From: Arenicola marina
Taxonomy: Eukaryota; Annelida; Polychaeta; Arenicolidae
Length of the DNA: 64,000 bases
Direction of reading: 5' to 3'
Assembly (NCBI GenBank): GCA_964019135.1
Contig: CAXHSH010000293.1
Span: 62,001-126,000, forward strand
The notes under the pieces were generated by a model, which was not told the origin of the DNA, made no database searches, and saw only the letters and a list, made by a program, of their open reading frames with translations. Made by a program: the position numbers and the translations under genes. Shown piece by piece: positions 1 to 11,411 of the stretch. Position 1 is the first letter of the stretch; each line of letters starts with the position of its first letter.

Positions 1-2010
1 TTCTTTCTTGTAATAATATAAATGTCACTTACAAGTGCCTTTTTATTTCATACACATTTCATAAAATACACTTAAGACGCAGGACTAGATTATTCAGCCA
101 GAAATGACTACATTTATGAAGTGTCATATGTTTTATTGTCAGATGCAACATATACACAGGTTTTCATATATATATGCACACTTTTATGAAGCTGCTATGT
201 AAAACCCAGGTGGGAGTTGAACCCACAGTCAACACAATCGTCAACCAACCAAATGCAAAGGGCTTCCAACAAAAGCAACATTCAATTAAAATGTGCGAGA
301 AACTAAATCTTACGTTAAAGTCAAATACAAAAGTATAACGGAATGCCAAAAGCCTCAAACAAGAATTGTCACAATAATTTTTTATCATTGTCCAGGTAAA
401 CTCAAAAGCTCAGGTTATCTGCATCACATCAGACCACACTTTAAATCATTTTTAATAGTACTCACGAATAAAATGGGTATTCCTTTATGATAGCACAACA
501 TATTGGGATTCATGTCTTAAAAGTCTCTTTGGATCCAAGACTTAAACTTTTAAGTTAGTTTCCAAAATAAAAAAAATAAATCAGTGGTAATAGCGCAATA
601 TTATACCAGTATACAAGATGCTTTAATTAATATTTTAAATAAATGATTACTAGTAGTATTCAATAATGAGTTATTGAGTATCGGTTATCTAAAAGTAAAA
701 TATTTTTATATTTTATCATATCTTCCTCTACCCCTCTGCCAAAGTAGCAGGACTGCAGGGTCGGATCCAGATATGCTGGACAGGGGGGTTTCGAAAGTTG
801 GCATAGTTTTGGGTTTTCATATATGAAATGGTATACATTTCAGGGTTTTAGGCACACTTTGACAGCGTTTCGTTTTGACTGCTGGATGATCTAACTTTGG
901 ATGTGTGGAGGGGACGGGGTGTAGACCTCAAATTGGGCTGGGGAATGGGACCCTGTCTCGCTACTCCAGGCAGGCAGCCAGCTCATCAGACCCTGGGATG
1001 CACAACCCTGTATTCCCACAGCTGGGACTGATGTCTCTGAGGCTGACGCCACTGTCCAGTGACGCCCTCTCCCGTTGCTCACCCCTGCCACCATGTTTCA
1101 CCTGATTAATGATCTCAATCCCTCTTCATCTGGGCATACCACTACCCCCTCTAACATGGACCAACTCATACCCAATACAAACTTCACCCGCCAACCCAGC
1201 TGACGGTCAAATTGTCCAGCAGTCAATATTGGCATAAACTAAAATTATGTAACTTATAAGGTATTCTACCAGAATTGACCATGGATAAATACAGAGTTTT
1301 TACGGGTGGGTCTCCAGGGACTAGGAGTAGGAGTGTCAGTAAATATATTTAGCGCCCCGTGGTGGAATATGGCCCGCAGCATAGGTACCGAGGTGAGAGT
1401 GGCCAGCAGCCTGGCCCAGGAGGCCAGCGGCCCAAGTCGCTATGAAGCGAAGCGAGCGATAATGGGGACTTTTACAACATGGAAGCAAAAAACACAACTA
1501 AATTCATCCCACATTCGCCTTTTGATACAACTGAGAGCATAATTGTAACACACAAGTTGACAAGGAATGAAGAATTCCTCTTTAACACACTCTTTTTCAC
1601 CGTACCACTTGAAACAATTCTCTCCAACTTTGTTGTCCGCTCTGCCTGCAGACATCTTGCAAACTGACGCAAAACACGTTCGTGCGCCGTATATATCTTT
1701 GAAAATATAGGGGGCGCTGCAGCGGTTGTAACCTCCTCTGGAAGCAGCCGATCGGCTTGATGGCGCCATTACTTGTTTACTGTGACGTCACTGGGCGATA
1801 CCACTTACATATCTGTATTACTGTAAGGGGGCATAGGTTTGAATTCCTTCGTAGCGTTTTATCATTAACTCTGTTTTTAAGCATCGACGCAAACCTAAAG
1901 TGGCCCAGAGTGAACCTGAAATCAGTTTAGTATCTATTGAGGCTAAATTTGGTTCATTGCACGAAAGCAAACGCCTTCTGACAAAGTGGTTACACAGTTA
2001 CAGCAGGGCC
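1..2010. other. Non-coding left flank
   Basis: No open frame here has coding character. On the minus strand near 200-265 there is a perfect 5-bp T-arm-like stem around a Pol III B-box (GGTTCAACTCC), followed by a TTGGTTGG stretch, which looks like a SINE fragment. At 758-770 a GTCGGATCCAG stretch resembles the MITE terminus seen at the right edge of the window. Confidence 0.4.
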
Positions 2011-2015
2011 CGGTT

Positions 2016-2400
2016 CCACGAACGGTCTTAACTTAAGTCTGTTTTCCGACTTAAGTTTTGAGGTGTCTGACTTAACTAAGTCTTTTGTTAAGTCGCGTTC
2101 CACGAAGCGACTTAAGTCCGGACTTAAGTAAGTCCAACTTAAAAAGTGGGTGTCACCAACAGGGTTCTGAGTTTGCATTTTAGAAGTGTTGCGCCGGAAA
2201 CGCTCTTTACAATGTGCGGGTCAAAGGAGGTAGAAATGTGGTATTATATGTAAATATTGAACACCGGATGTCTTCTCACTTTCCGTTACTATGGAAACAT
2301 GCCAATGAACATTTGGCGCGGTATTTCACGCATTCAGCAGTTGAACAGTGCAACGGGCACAAGTGTGTTCAAGTGATGGAAACAATAACGGTAAGTTTTC
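2016..2400 (+). mobile_element. Left end of a Harbinger-type element
   Basis: The segment begins GGGCCCGGTTCCACGAACG and continues through several CTTAAGT-rich steps. The same terminus appears in inverted orientation at about 35930-35985 and 56845-56872. From about 2108 onward it is homologous over some 280 bp to 41458-41750, including a shared stretch around GTGTTGCGCCGGAAACGCTC. No coding frame was recognised. It is probably a truncated or non-autonomous copy of the family whose transposase lies at 53668-56709; the opposite end for this copy was not found. Confidence 0.5.
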
Positions 2401-2447
2401 TCAGTTTGAAAGTGTATCTTAGCTTGAACACAGGCGCCGTAAATCAG

Positions 2448-2466
2448 CGGGGGGGGGGGGGGGGGG
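2448..2466 (+). repeat. G homopolymer tract
   Basis: A run of about 19 consecutive G residues, followed 60 bp later by GTGCCGGATCCAG, a partial MITE terminus. The length is likely polymorphic or poorly sequenced. Confidence 0.8.
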
Positions 2467-3068
2467 CTGTGGACAAGAAAGTCGTGATGACCTGCCACAT
2501 GCAGGATATATTAAATTAATTTAATATGCAGTGCCGGATCCAGAGGGGGGATCCAGGTGGCACATGCCCCCCCCCCCTCCTTTGGCTCGAAAATAGGAAA
2601 AACAAAGGCATGTGCCCTCCCCCCATGTGAAGGGGGCATAGGAGGTAGGCCTTCATCATGTTCACTGCCACTGGGGCTGGGATACATATATTCACCAGCC
2701 CCGGCCCACTCTCCTGTCACAAATTTCTCACATATCTAACACATTCTGCACTTGGACAGTACCTCACACGTACCCCCCCCCCCCCCCACCCCTCCAGGTC
2801 AACATTTCTCACTGGATATTACCAAATAGTACTCAACTGGATAAACAAATTGTGCCCCACCCCCCGCCTTTTCATAAATTTCTGGATCCACCACCGATAT
2901 ACATATGAGTCATTCTCTAAATTGGTAACAAACGCGCCAAATTTTAGAAAACAAATTTCAGCTGCTAAAGTAATATATTAAAATATCAAAAAACTAGGGA
3001 AAATTAAGCATGAAAGGAGAAGATAAAATAAATAATAATATTGAAATTATAATTAAAAAACAATAATT

Positions 3069-3160
3069 TGTAACGGATGTGACGAAGGACGTAACGGACG
3101 TGACGGGACATTGTAACGGATGTGACGCAGGACGTAACGGACGTGACGGGGCATCATGAA
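3069..3160 (+). repeat. Two-copy ~44-bp tandem repeat, GTGACGG family
   Basis: Two copies of a unit that includes GTAACGGATGTGACG and GGACGTAACGGACGTGACGG. Related single copies in the same orientation lie at about 11021-11040, 11171-11192 and 11388-11411, on the far side of the transposase-like gene. Confidence 0.75.
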
Positions 3161-4520
3161 AAATAGGAAATTAAAGTATTTACTTTGATCACTTTATGAT
3201 TGGGTGGCATCTCATAATACAACCAGGACGCGCATGCATTTAGTATTCAATTATTGTTGCTGTTTTACTTGACATACTTCGCGCGCAGTCATATACTAAT
3301 TCCAAAATCGGTTTTCGTTGACGGAATGACGGAGGGTTATATTTGATACCGTCCGCCTTAAGGGCGCTTAAAGGAAAATTTGAAGAGCGAAGGCATTAGA
3401 AAAATGAACAGTATCAGTAAATAGTCCAGTATTAAAATAGTGATCCATACCTTACACTGGCACCCACTGTTCAGATGCATGTCTATACAAACTTCATTTC
3501 TCGAAGGATTGATCGACAAATGCTTCCAGTCATCTACGTTGTTTATTTCCATAGATAAGCATGGCATTATCAATGAGAAATATATTGGCTTATGAACAAG
3601 TATCTGCACAAAGTTTTAAACGTCTACCCTTTATACTTAAACGTATGGTCCAATTATCGCATGTAATGGCGTCGTAAGGCAATTGGCTAAACTAAACACG
3701 CACTACTACTATGCATGGGTCAGGTAAACAATCGACCTTGGGTTTACCGCATATTGCTCCAGATTCCACGCACAGAGGATCTAATTAGATTATGTTTGAT
3801 GATCTAACAAATAAACCTGATTGCGATTTCCTGTTGAATATTAGAAAGAAATCTACCAGTCCTGAAACGTATAAGACGTTCTGGATCGGCCGGTCTTCCT
3901 TATCGGGTAAATTGTTTTCACAACGTCCTGGATGTCGACCAGGTACACGTTGTTCATCTCGTAGAATGATCCATCGCGACGGTTATTCATATAGTGGACC
4001 CAGATAGTGTCCTCTTCTGCTGGGTCATCATTCTTATCATTCTCAACCACCTGTATAAGTAAACGGGAGTGAGATACACAGTTCTATCATGATCACATTG
4101 TATGTGACATAGGAACTTCAGTAAGACAAACTCTGCAAATTAAAATAGGATAAAACCCGCCCTACGAAGCCACAATACGTACTCGAGCCGCATAGAACGC
4201 TGATCCCAGGCTAACCTTGACGAAGGTCCCTGCTGCATACCTTCGTGAGAGAAAAAGAAATTGCATATGTGACATGGTAAAATTGACGCTGTCGTTGTTC
4301 ACAGCTAGTCATAGGTGCTCAACTGAAACCACTTAGTTGCAGATATTCCAATTTAGCTAGTTCCTGGGTGGTTGGTAATTGAGCCCACGTTTGTGCACTC
4401 CTTGGCAAAAGGCGACCAATTACTACTTACTAACAGCTGAACTCAAAGGTCAATTATCGTATAACGAACGATGCCATGAACAAACATCAAGAACGGTTCG
4501 ATATACTATAATTCGATCAC

Positions 4521-6886
4521 CTTTCTCTTGGCTTTTGCTCTTCTGCTTCTGTCATTTTGCCATCATTCTGTTTCGGTTCCACCACATCAGTTAGTTCTCG
4601 CTGATTTAGCCCCTGCACTGCTCTATCTTCTCCAGAATCATGCATAAGCGTGTTCATTCCGTATTTTGTGCCTGATCCTGTTTCAGCTGTTCAACGTCAG
4701 TCATTTCTCTCTGCACCAGTATCGGGTGTCCAACTGCAGTCACGTCTCCTTGTGATAGTTCTATCACTTTTGCCACCCTCACCAGATTCATCTCGTCTCC
4801 CTCTTTCACCACTTCCGTACGTTTTCTCTTCTCAAACTGTATCTTCTCCATTTCTTTGGATACCCCCTGCACGCTGTCCTCGTCCTTCACTTCGGTAACT
4901 CTTCTTTGCCCAAGGTCCTCTTCGTCCGCTTCTGTAACTCCTCCCTGGCGGAGCTCCATCATCTCTTCCTCCACTTCTGTATGTCTTCCCCGCTCCAGCT
5001 CGTCTTCATCCACTTCTGCAACTTCACTCCGCCCCAGATCCTCTTGGGGCACGTTTGTAACTGCGCCCTGCACTATCTTCTCTTCATCCACTTCTGCAAC
5101 TTCACTCCGCCCCAGATCCTCTTGGGGCACGTTTGTAACTGCGCCCTGCACTATCTTCTCTTCATCCATTTCTGTAACTTCACTCCGCCTCAGATCCTCT
5201 TCGGGCACGTTTGTAACTGCGCCCTGCACTATCTTCTGTTCATCCACTTCTGCAACTTCACTCCGCCCCAGATCCTCTCGGGGCACGTTTGTAACTGCGC
5301 CCTGCACAATCTTCTCTTCATCCATTTCTGTAACTTCACTCCGCCTCAGATCCTCTTCGGGCACGTTTGTAACTGCGCCCTGCACTATCTTCTCTTCATC
5401 CACTTCTGCAACTTCACTCCGCCCCAGATCCTCTTGGGGCACGTTTGTAACTGCGCCCTGCACTATCTTCTCTTCATCCATTTCTGTAACTTCACTCCGC
5501 CTCAGATCGTCTTGGGGCACGTTTGTAACTGCGCCCTGCACTATCTTCTCTTCATCCACTTCTGCAACTTCACTCCGCCCCAGATCCTCTAGGGGCACGT
5601 TTGTAACTGCGCCCTGCACTATCTTCTCTTCATCCATTTCTGTACCTTCACTCCGCTTCAGATCCTCTTCGGGCACATTTGTAACTGCGCCCTGCACTAT
5701 CTTCTCTTCATCCATTTCTGTAACTTCACTTCGCCTCAGATCCTCTTCGGGCACGTTTGTAACCGCGCCCTGCACTATCTTCTCTTCATCCATTTCTGTA
5801 ACTTCACTCCGCTTCAGATCCTCTTCGGGCACGTTTGTAACTGCGCCCTGCACTATCTTCTCTTCATCCATTTCTGTAACTTCACTCCGCCTCAGATCGT
5901 CTTGGGGCACGTTTGTAACTGCGCCCTGCACTATCTTCTCTTCATCCACTTCTGCAACTTCACTCCGCCCCAGATCCTCTAGGGGCACGTTTGTAACTGC
6001 GCCCTGCACTATCTTCTCTTCATCCATTTCTGTACCTTCACTCCGCTTCAGATCCTCTTCGGGCACATTTGTAACTGCGCCCTGCACTATCTTCTCTTCA
6101 TCCATTTCTGTAACTTCACTTCGCCTCAGATCCTCTTCGGGCACGTTTGTAACCGCGCCCTGCACTATCTTCTCTTCATCCATTTCTGTAACTTCACTCC
6201 GCTTCAGATCCTCTTCGGGCACGTTTGTAACTGCGCCCTGCACTATCTTCTCTTCATCCATTTCTGTAACTTCACTTCGCCTCAGATCCTCTTCGGGCAC
6301 GTTTGTAACTGCGCCCTGCACTATCTTTTCTTCATCCATTTCTGTAACGTATCTCCGCCCCAGATCCTTTTCGTCCACGCTGGTAGCTTCTGTCTTCACC
6401 ATCTTGCCTTCCTCCACTTCTGTGTCTTTCCTCTGCTCTATCTCTTCCTCGTCTAATTCTGTAACTCTTCTTTGCCCCAGGTCCTTTTTGTCCACCTTAG
6501 TAGCATCTCGCTGCTCTCTTGTAACTTCGACCTGCTCCATCCTTTCTTCTTTCAATTCAGTATGTTTTCCCCGCTCCAGGTCCTCTTCATCCACTTCTGT
6601 AACTTCTCCCTACTCCATTTTGTCTTCATCCACTTCTGTATATCTACCCCGCTCCAACTCCTCTTCGTCTAATTCTGCACCCTTCATTTGTCCCAGATCC
6701 TCTTCGTCTGTAGCTTCTTTGTGCTCCATTCTCTCTTCCTTCATTCCTGTATCTTTGCCCCCCGTCTGGTTGTCGCCCTCATCATCTACCTCTTCTGCCG
6801 CCATGTGCTTCACAATCTCCGCTACCCTGTCCCCCAGTTCGAATGACGTGTCCACGTCGAAAAGCGGCTCCTCAACAATCAGTTCA
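4521..6886 (-). CDS. Repeat-tail exon: 17 x 26-residue acidic repeats
   Basis: This exon follows a 139-bp intron (6887-7025, donor CAG/GTAACA, acceptor TTTAG/T) that joins the OTU-domain exon in perfect phase. It begins SELIVEEPLF and becomes a highly acidic tail. Seventeen 78-bp units encode variants of EEKIVQGAVTNVP + EEDLRRSEVTEMD; the second half alternates between an RRSEVTEMD type and a GRSEVAEVD type. Flanking degenerate units (EEDLERG, EEEIEQR) suggest an older, shorter repeat. A TAG at 6610-6612 interrupts it where neighbouring units have a CAG codon, and the frame ends at 4654 although coding character continues in the next frame to a possible donor at 4521. Long antisense frames across the array are a by-product of a stop-free 78-bp unit. 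Function is unknown; charge and repetition suggest a disordered binding tail. Confidence 0.65.
5028..6345 (-). repeat. 78-bp tandem repeat array, 17 copies
   Basis: Each unit includes the plus-strand string AACTGCGCCCTGCACTATCT. Unit types are ordered, and five consecutive units (390 bp) occur twice in succession: the blocks starting near 5499 and 5889 look identical by eye. This points to a recent block duplication inside an older array. Confidence 0.9.
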
Positions 6887-7025
6887 CTAAATGCAAAAGA
6901 GCAATATACATGGCAGTTAACACAGTGATTATCCAAAAAATGCCCGATTAAATAATTCGCTTGTAGCAATGATAATTCACTGCAACATGTAAATACTAGT
7001 GTGGATAATAGAATAATTATGTTAC

Positions 7026-9564
7026 CTGTCATCCGCTTGCTCCTGTGTCTCCAGCGACGTTAGTGGAAGAAGAAGCACGAAGTGATCAGGCCTCCAGCAA
7101 CGCAAGTTCGTCGCGTAATCAAGTTCAGGACGATGTAGTGTGCTCCACATGATATAATCCGTTTTCCCGTGAACATCTGTCCTGGGCATGACGAGCCTGT
7201 GATAATCCTGTTGCACATTGTATCCTCGATCTGGATACACCGACATGATCGGCCTTTGCAGCACACTTGCCATGGCCATGAGCTGCCACATTCCAAGAGA
7301 CACACCACCTCGCATCGCCTGCATCACCTCAGCTTCATATACTCTCCTGATTGCAGCGGGGGCATCTTTCAAATGTTCACCTGAGTAAACGGATGAGCAG
7401 CCTGCATAATGCAAAGCATAATTTTCTCGTTGTTCGTGCCCCCTGGCTAGGCTTTCATTTGCGAGATAGAAATCGGAGTGTATCACCTGCTCAATAATGA
7501 TACGCGTTCGCATTTCCACATGGTTCTCTTCGTGGCCAAACGCCAAAACACTGCCACATCTGCACAAACAGTTTCCGTCTCCGACTATAGTTCTCGGGAG
7601 CAGCATCGGATTTCCAGGTATGTCACTGGGCATTAGGTCCTTGGCATGAACATCAACAGTTGAGGTTACCTGGTTTGCTATGCTGACATCTGGTAAATAG
7701 GTCAACGGGTATCTAACAAGATGTTCATTTCTTTCCCAGATGAAATCCGCCAACATTTCGTAAGAGAAGCTCGAGAGCATTGCTGCGTGTAACGATGTGA
7801 AGAAAGCGTGTCTGTTATCTTCAGGGGAAAACTCAAAGCCGCTAGCTTCAGACAGCTGGTCTTCCATCACTCGGGTTCTTACTATCCCAGATGCCGGGGA
7901 AACAGTCTTTGAATCCCTCAACTTGGTATCTGTTCGGAAACTCTTCCGCCGTTTCCTTGCATTTTCATGCGTTTCAGTATCAGTGTGCCTTTTGTTTTGA
8001 CTTTTTTTGTTTCGAATCGGCTTTTTGGTGGGGTTTTCTGGTATTTCCTTAGTCAGTTTCGCTTCCATTTTACGCTCACAGTCGTTGGTCTCTTTTGTAG
8101 TTTTGGACTTTGGTTTTCGCGCACCTGACATTCCTCTAAATTCGCGTGTTTCATGTTGGCTCTTAAAGCTGCATTTGCGCTCCTTGAACAACACTGCGAT
8201 CTTCTCATCCTCTACTTGTTGCGGATATACGCATGGGTTTTCCGAATCAGTGCAACCACAGTTGCAGGTCAAATTTCGAGTGATCTGTATATTTGTATCT
8301 TCCTTCACGGTGCGAACTGAGTGTAGGCTTCGCGTACCCTTTACAAGCCTTGGAACACGTACATTCTGATGACGCGCGATTTCATTTACCAGATGAAATG
8401 TCCGTCGCATGTGAGCGCCTGTGCAAGTGCCGTATACCGCCTCCTTCTCCTTCGTGAGATGCGTGTCGCAGTATTCGTACATGTCAAGAACATCTCTAAT
8501 TTTCGCCCTTCTGGACATCACAGCTCTCCGCACACAAGACTTGATAACACCTGCTGCCCCATCACACGGCCCTTTTCCATGACGACTTCCAAAGAAATTT
8601 CGAGTAATTGAAACATTAGTTTCCGAACTGGCGGCAACAATACTTGCAAACGCAGTTTTGCCTTTGTACTGTCCCGCAGCACCGTCGGTAAATTGAATCT
8701 TTTGAGAAACTGGAACCCGTCTTCTTCTTAATTCTTCATCGGCTGTCTTTTCGAAAGTTGCTACCGCATGCACGTCGTGCTTGAGATCTTTACTAAGAAC
8801 GATGGCTTCATCCCGAATGACTTCACCACAAGTGCATGGGTAATATGACACAATGGGGTGCAATATTACCTGATCATGGCACCAGTGGGCTGATTGAGCT
8901 TCGTCCTGATAGGTACATAAGTAATTCTGCGCAAAATCCAAGACTTGCGCAACAGTGCCTTCCTTGACCTTGCAGATGGCTTCTTGAAATCTCTTCGCCT
9001 GCCATTTTGCGTTGAAAATGTGCTTGGCCATCACGTGCAAGTCTGACTCTAGTTTATCTATCAGTTGTGACACGGGAGCCTTAGCATTGACTAAGATCAT
9101 TTTCTTTCTGTTGCCGCTTACGGCAGTCCCTTCGTGAGACAGGCATGCGTCTGGATCGTCTTCTGTTTTGTTATGCGTGTTTGGGCCACACTTTGGTCCT
9201 TTGTTTTTGTCATTTTTCAAAGGGAGTGTGACTGTCATCCATCTGTGGTAACATACCTCATCCGTTAATTTACTTTCCAATGCTGTGAGTAGGGTCCGTT
9301 TAAATGGGACGGTCCCACAAGCATTGCAGCTTCGACTGATACAAATCATCTTGTGCCATGTTGAATCTTCGGGAATAGGACAAAGAGTGGATCCCAGGAT
9401 ATTGTCCTTTGATTGAAAGGGATCTTTAAGGCTCTTGTCTAGCTTTGGGTAAAGTGCATTCATCAGCATATCCAGGTTGCAACACTTTTCGCAAAGGGAC
9501 TGATTAGGTGGAGTCTGTGAGCTCAGCTTCACGTGTTTTGGCCGTAATTTAGCGAACGTCGAAA
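7026..9564 (-). CDS. Transposase-like core plus OTU cysteine protease exon
   Basis: This is the largest exon of the 3853-11040 gene, about 845 codons. Seen in order: a Cys-rich segment (CEKCC, SRSCNACG), a helical region, the NYLCTYQDEAQSAHW motif near residue 205, a CTCGE zinc-like pair, TDGAAGQYKGK near 283 and SRHGKGPCDG near 317, a second Cys cluster (CNCGCTDSENPC), a lysine-rich linker, and an OTU domain from about residue 651 with the catalytic Asp/Cys in GDGNC and His near 817. Known of the OTU family: deubiquitinating cysteine proteases. The fusion of an OTU domain to a transposase-like core is inferred to belong to one protein because no stop lies between them. It ends at a good splice donor rather than at its apparent stop. 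Substrates and mobility are unknown. Confidence 0.7.
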
Positions 9565-10120
9565 CCCTAGTTTGGAGGATTGGTTTTCTCTCATGAACTC
9601 TTCAAATGTGCGCTGAACCGTATTTTGTAAGTAGCTTTTCGTGAAGCCCTTCTTTGTGATCCCTCTCATTCCGCCCATCTTGACAGTGAGTGCGGGAGTG
9701 TCATAAAAATTTAGCACAGTTTCTTTTAATTGGTCTTTCATTGCCCTTCGCCCTTTCAAGATGTTCTGCACTGGAAAGAGTTGTTTGCTTCTGCCGATGA
9801 TGTCCAAGACTCTCCGGCGAATTATGGCATTCCTTGGTAAGTGTTGTTTCAACCTGTATACAGCCTGTTTGACTGCACTGGAGCTAATATGAGTCTCTGA
9901 GATTAGTTCCTGTGACTGAGCGTTTTGTTGCAATACAGATTTTCTCTTCATGTCGTACTCTCTTATCCTTCTTTTCTTTTGTGTGCTAGAATTCAGCCTC
10001 CATTTTCGCTTTTGCTCTCTCCAGTACTTTCTTTGTTGCTCTCTTTGCCTGTTTGTTTTTATACCTGGTGTTTGGACTTTTTTCATGTCCTGCGCGTGGC
10101 GCTTTCGATACCTTTGGGAC
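9529..10120 (-). CDS. N-terminal basic exon of the OTU transposase-like gene
   Basis: The acceptor TTCGTGCAG/GTCCC at 10121 joins in phase to the exon 10436-10528 (translating as YQEKEAARQKIKRAR...). The peptide is rich in Arg and Lys (TNRQREQQRKYWREQKRKW), as expected for a nucleic-acid-binding or nuclear segment, then becomes helical (HLPRNAIIRRRVLDIIG). The reading frame stops at 9529, but the downstream frame already matches the conserved STFAKLRPKHVKLSS stretch from about 9560, so one T appears to be missing from the short T run at 9562-9564. Confidence 0.6.
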
Positions 10121-10435
10121 CTGCACGAAGGTGAACATAAAATTGCTATATTTTCTGTTTAACGTCATATATTTTACTGCTAAATGGTCTATAACTAATA
10201 ACACACGGTACCAAGTGGTAAAGAAAGAAGAGTACCCTAGCAGTGGACCTTTTTTCATCTCATTTCTCCCACCCCCTTCCCCCTGCGCCAGGTAGCGGCG
10301 TGAGCGGGGCCTGCACATGGCCACCTTATAGAACTGTACATTTTGGTATAGGCACTAATTTCGGCTGATTACGTTGTTCTGTTACTTCATCCCTGGAGCG
10401 CACAGGTGCTTTGGGTCATTATTTGTAGTAATTAC

Positions 10436-10528
10436 CTTGCGCATGAGTTGACGCGTTCTCGTTCCTTATCGTCTTCTGTTATCCTTGCTCTTTTGATCTT
10501 TTGGCGGGCTGCTTCTTTCTCTTGATAA
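10436..10528 (-). CDS. Small internal exon of the OTU transposase-like gene
   Basis: A 93-bp exon of 31 codons with acceptor TTTCTCCAG/T and donor GCAAG/GTAATT, both phase 2, matching its neighbours (ACAAG/GTAAAT at 10860 upstream; CAG/GTCCC at 10121 downstream). It encodes a charged Arg/Lys/Glu helix containing QKIKRARITEDDKERERV. It is too short for a simple ORF search but fits the basic N-terminus of this family. Confidence 0.6.
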
Positions 10529-10859
10529 CTGGAGAAATAAATCAATGCTTGCATCGTTTGACTGCATCGGTTCATGTAGAAATTGTCTCGCCTCCTCACA
10601 ATTTAAATGATGGGCGCAACTCTAAGTTCTAGCTACAATTGCGCGTTATGCAACAGTCTCCAGATTGAGATGCACGGAAACAGCTAACGGTCTAATCATC
10701 TCAAGCCCAAGAGCTCAAGGTCACGACACTTCCAACTTAAGGCTGAAACCGATGTGAAATCAACATATGATGATAAGGACAGGAAATCTTGATAAATATC
10801 TCACAGCTCGACACCGTTTCATTTAATACTTGATCGGCTCAGATGTTACATTTATTTAC

Positions 10860-11000
10860 CTTGTGAGACGTTCGGCATCATGTTTTAGTCGTGCCCGATA
10901 CTCTTTCTGTCTTTGAGCCGCACTTTTCTTCACCTTTACAATAACTGGTGTCCGTGGTCGAAGAGGTCGACTGTGGCCACCTGCGGAAGATTCGTGTTGA
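10860..11000 (-). CDS. First recognisable exon of the OTU transposase-like gene
   Basis: The frame contains VKKSAAQRQKEYRARLKHD and ends at a good donor (ACAAG/GTAAAT at 10859). The repeated RQKEYRARL pattern is characteristic of the basic N-termini of this transposase-like family. No methionine lies in frame before the stop at 11042, so the exon probably begins at an acceptor (one candidate is CTTCCGCAG/GTGGCC near 10981) and the start codon is further upstream. Confidence 0.5.
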
Positions 11001-11087
11001 ATGTTGAATACACGCACTGGCAACGGACGTGACGGAGGACACTAGAATGTATGATTAGTTTAATCTCATCTCGATCAATATGTGATC

Positions 11088-11411
11088 TAAACACTGTTCT
11101 GTAGCTACATAGGTTTGGAAGCTGGAGGGTTTTTCAGAATAGCAAGAAATTATCATAACTTTCACACTGATAACGGGTGTGACGGAAGACACGACAAGTG
11201 TATCATTCGCTTATGTCCAGAATCACTACCGTTACACGTTTTCTGTGAATATCGGTGACAACGATAAACACGAATTCGCCTTTGTGTCAAGCTGTGTTTG
11301 GAAAACTATTCTGCAGCTACATAGGTTTCTTGGAAGGTGTAAGGGTTTTCAGAATAGCAAGAAATTATCAAAACTTTCACACTGATAGCGGGTGTGACGG
11401 AAGACACGACG
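11088..11411 (+). repeat. Duplicated ~110-bp segment
   Basis: Positions 11088-11192 and 11302-11411 are homologous copies: each has a run around CAGCTACATAGGTTT or TAGCTACATAGGTTT, then CAGAATAGCAAGAAATTATC, and ends GTGTGACGGAAGACACGAC. The end motif belongs to the GTGACGG repeat family near 3100. Confidence 0.8.

Larger units (their letters stand above)
3853..11040 (-). pseudogene. Multi-exon transposase-like gene with OTU protease domain and 26-residue repeat tail (damaged)
   Basis: Exons read on the minus strand: an upstream exon ending at 10860 (open back to a stop at 11042-11044, no start codon seen), 10436-10528, 9530-10120 running into 7026, then 6886-4521, and a likely last exon 4050-3853. 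The first three introns are all phase 2 and join in frame. The N-terminus is very basic (RKYWREQKRKW), followed by a conserved LRPKHVKLSSQTPPN region, a D-rich core (NYLCTYQDEAQSAHW) and TDGAAGQYKGK with HGKGPCDG; this combination recurs in unclassified animal transposase-like proteins. The C-terminal OTU domain has GDGNCLCRCGS (Asp, Cys) and DHFVLLL (His). Lesions: a one-base shift near 9562-9564, TAG at 6610-6612, and a one-base shift near 4655-4668. The join to the last exon is out of phase, so an exon or another lesion is missed. Confidence 0.65.

Noticed and set aside
5028-6345. CRISPR-like array
   Set aside because: Regular repeats, but no unrelated spacers: every base of the 78-bp unit repeats, and it is coding in a eukaryote.
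4856-6928. 690-codon plus-strand open frame antisense to the repeat tail
   Set aside because: The 78-bp unit is a multiple of three and stop-free in this frame, so an open antisense frame follows automatically. Its Ser/Thr/Arg/Pro composition simply mirrors acidic codons, and the minus strand has splice-consistent context.
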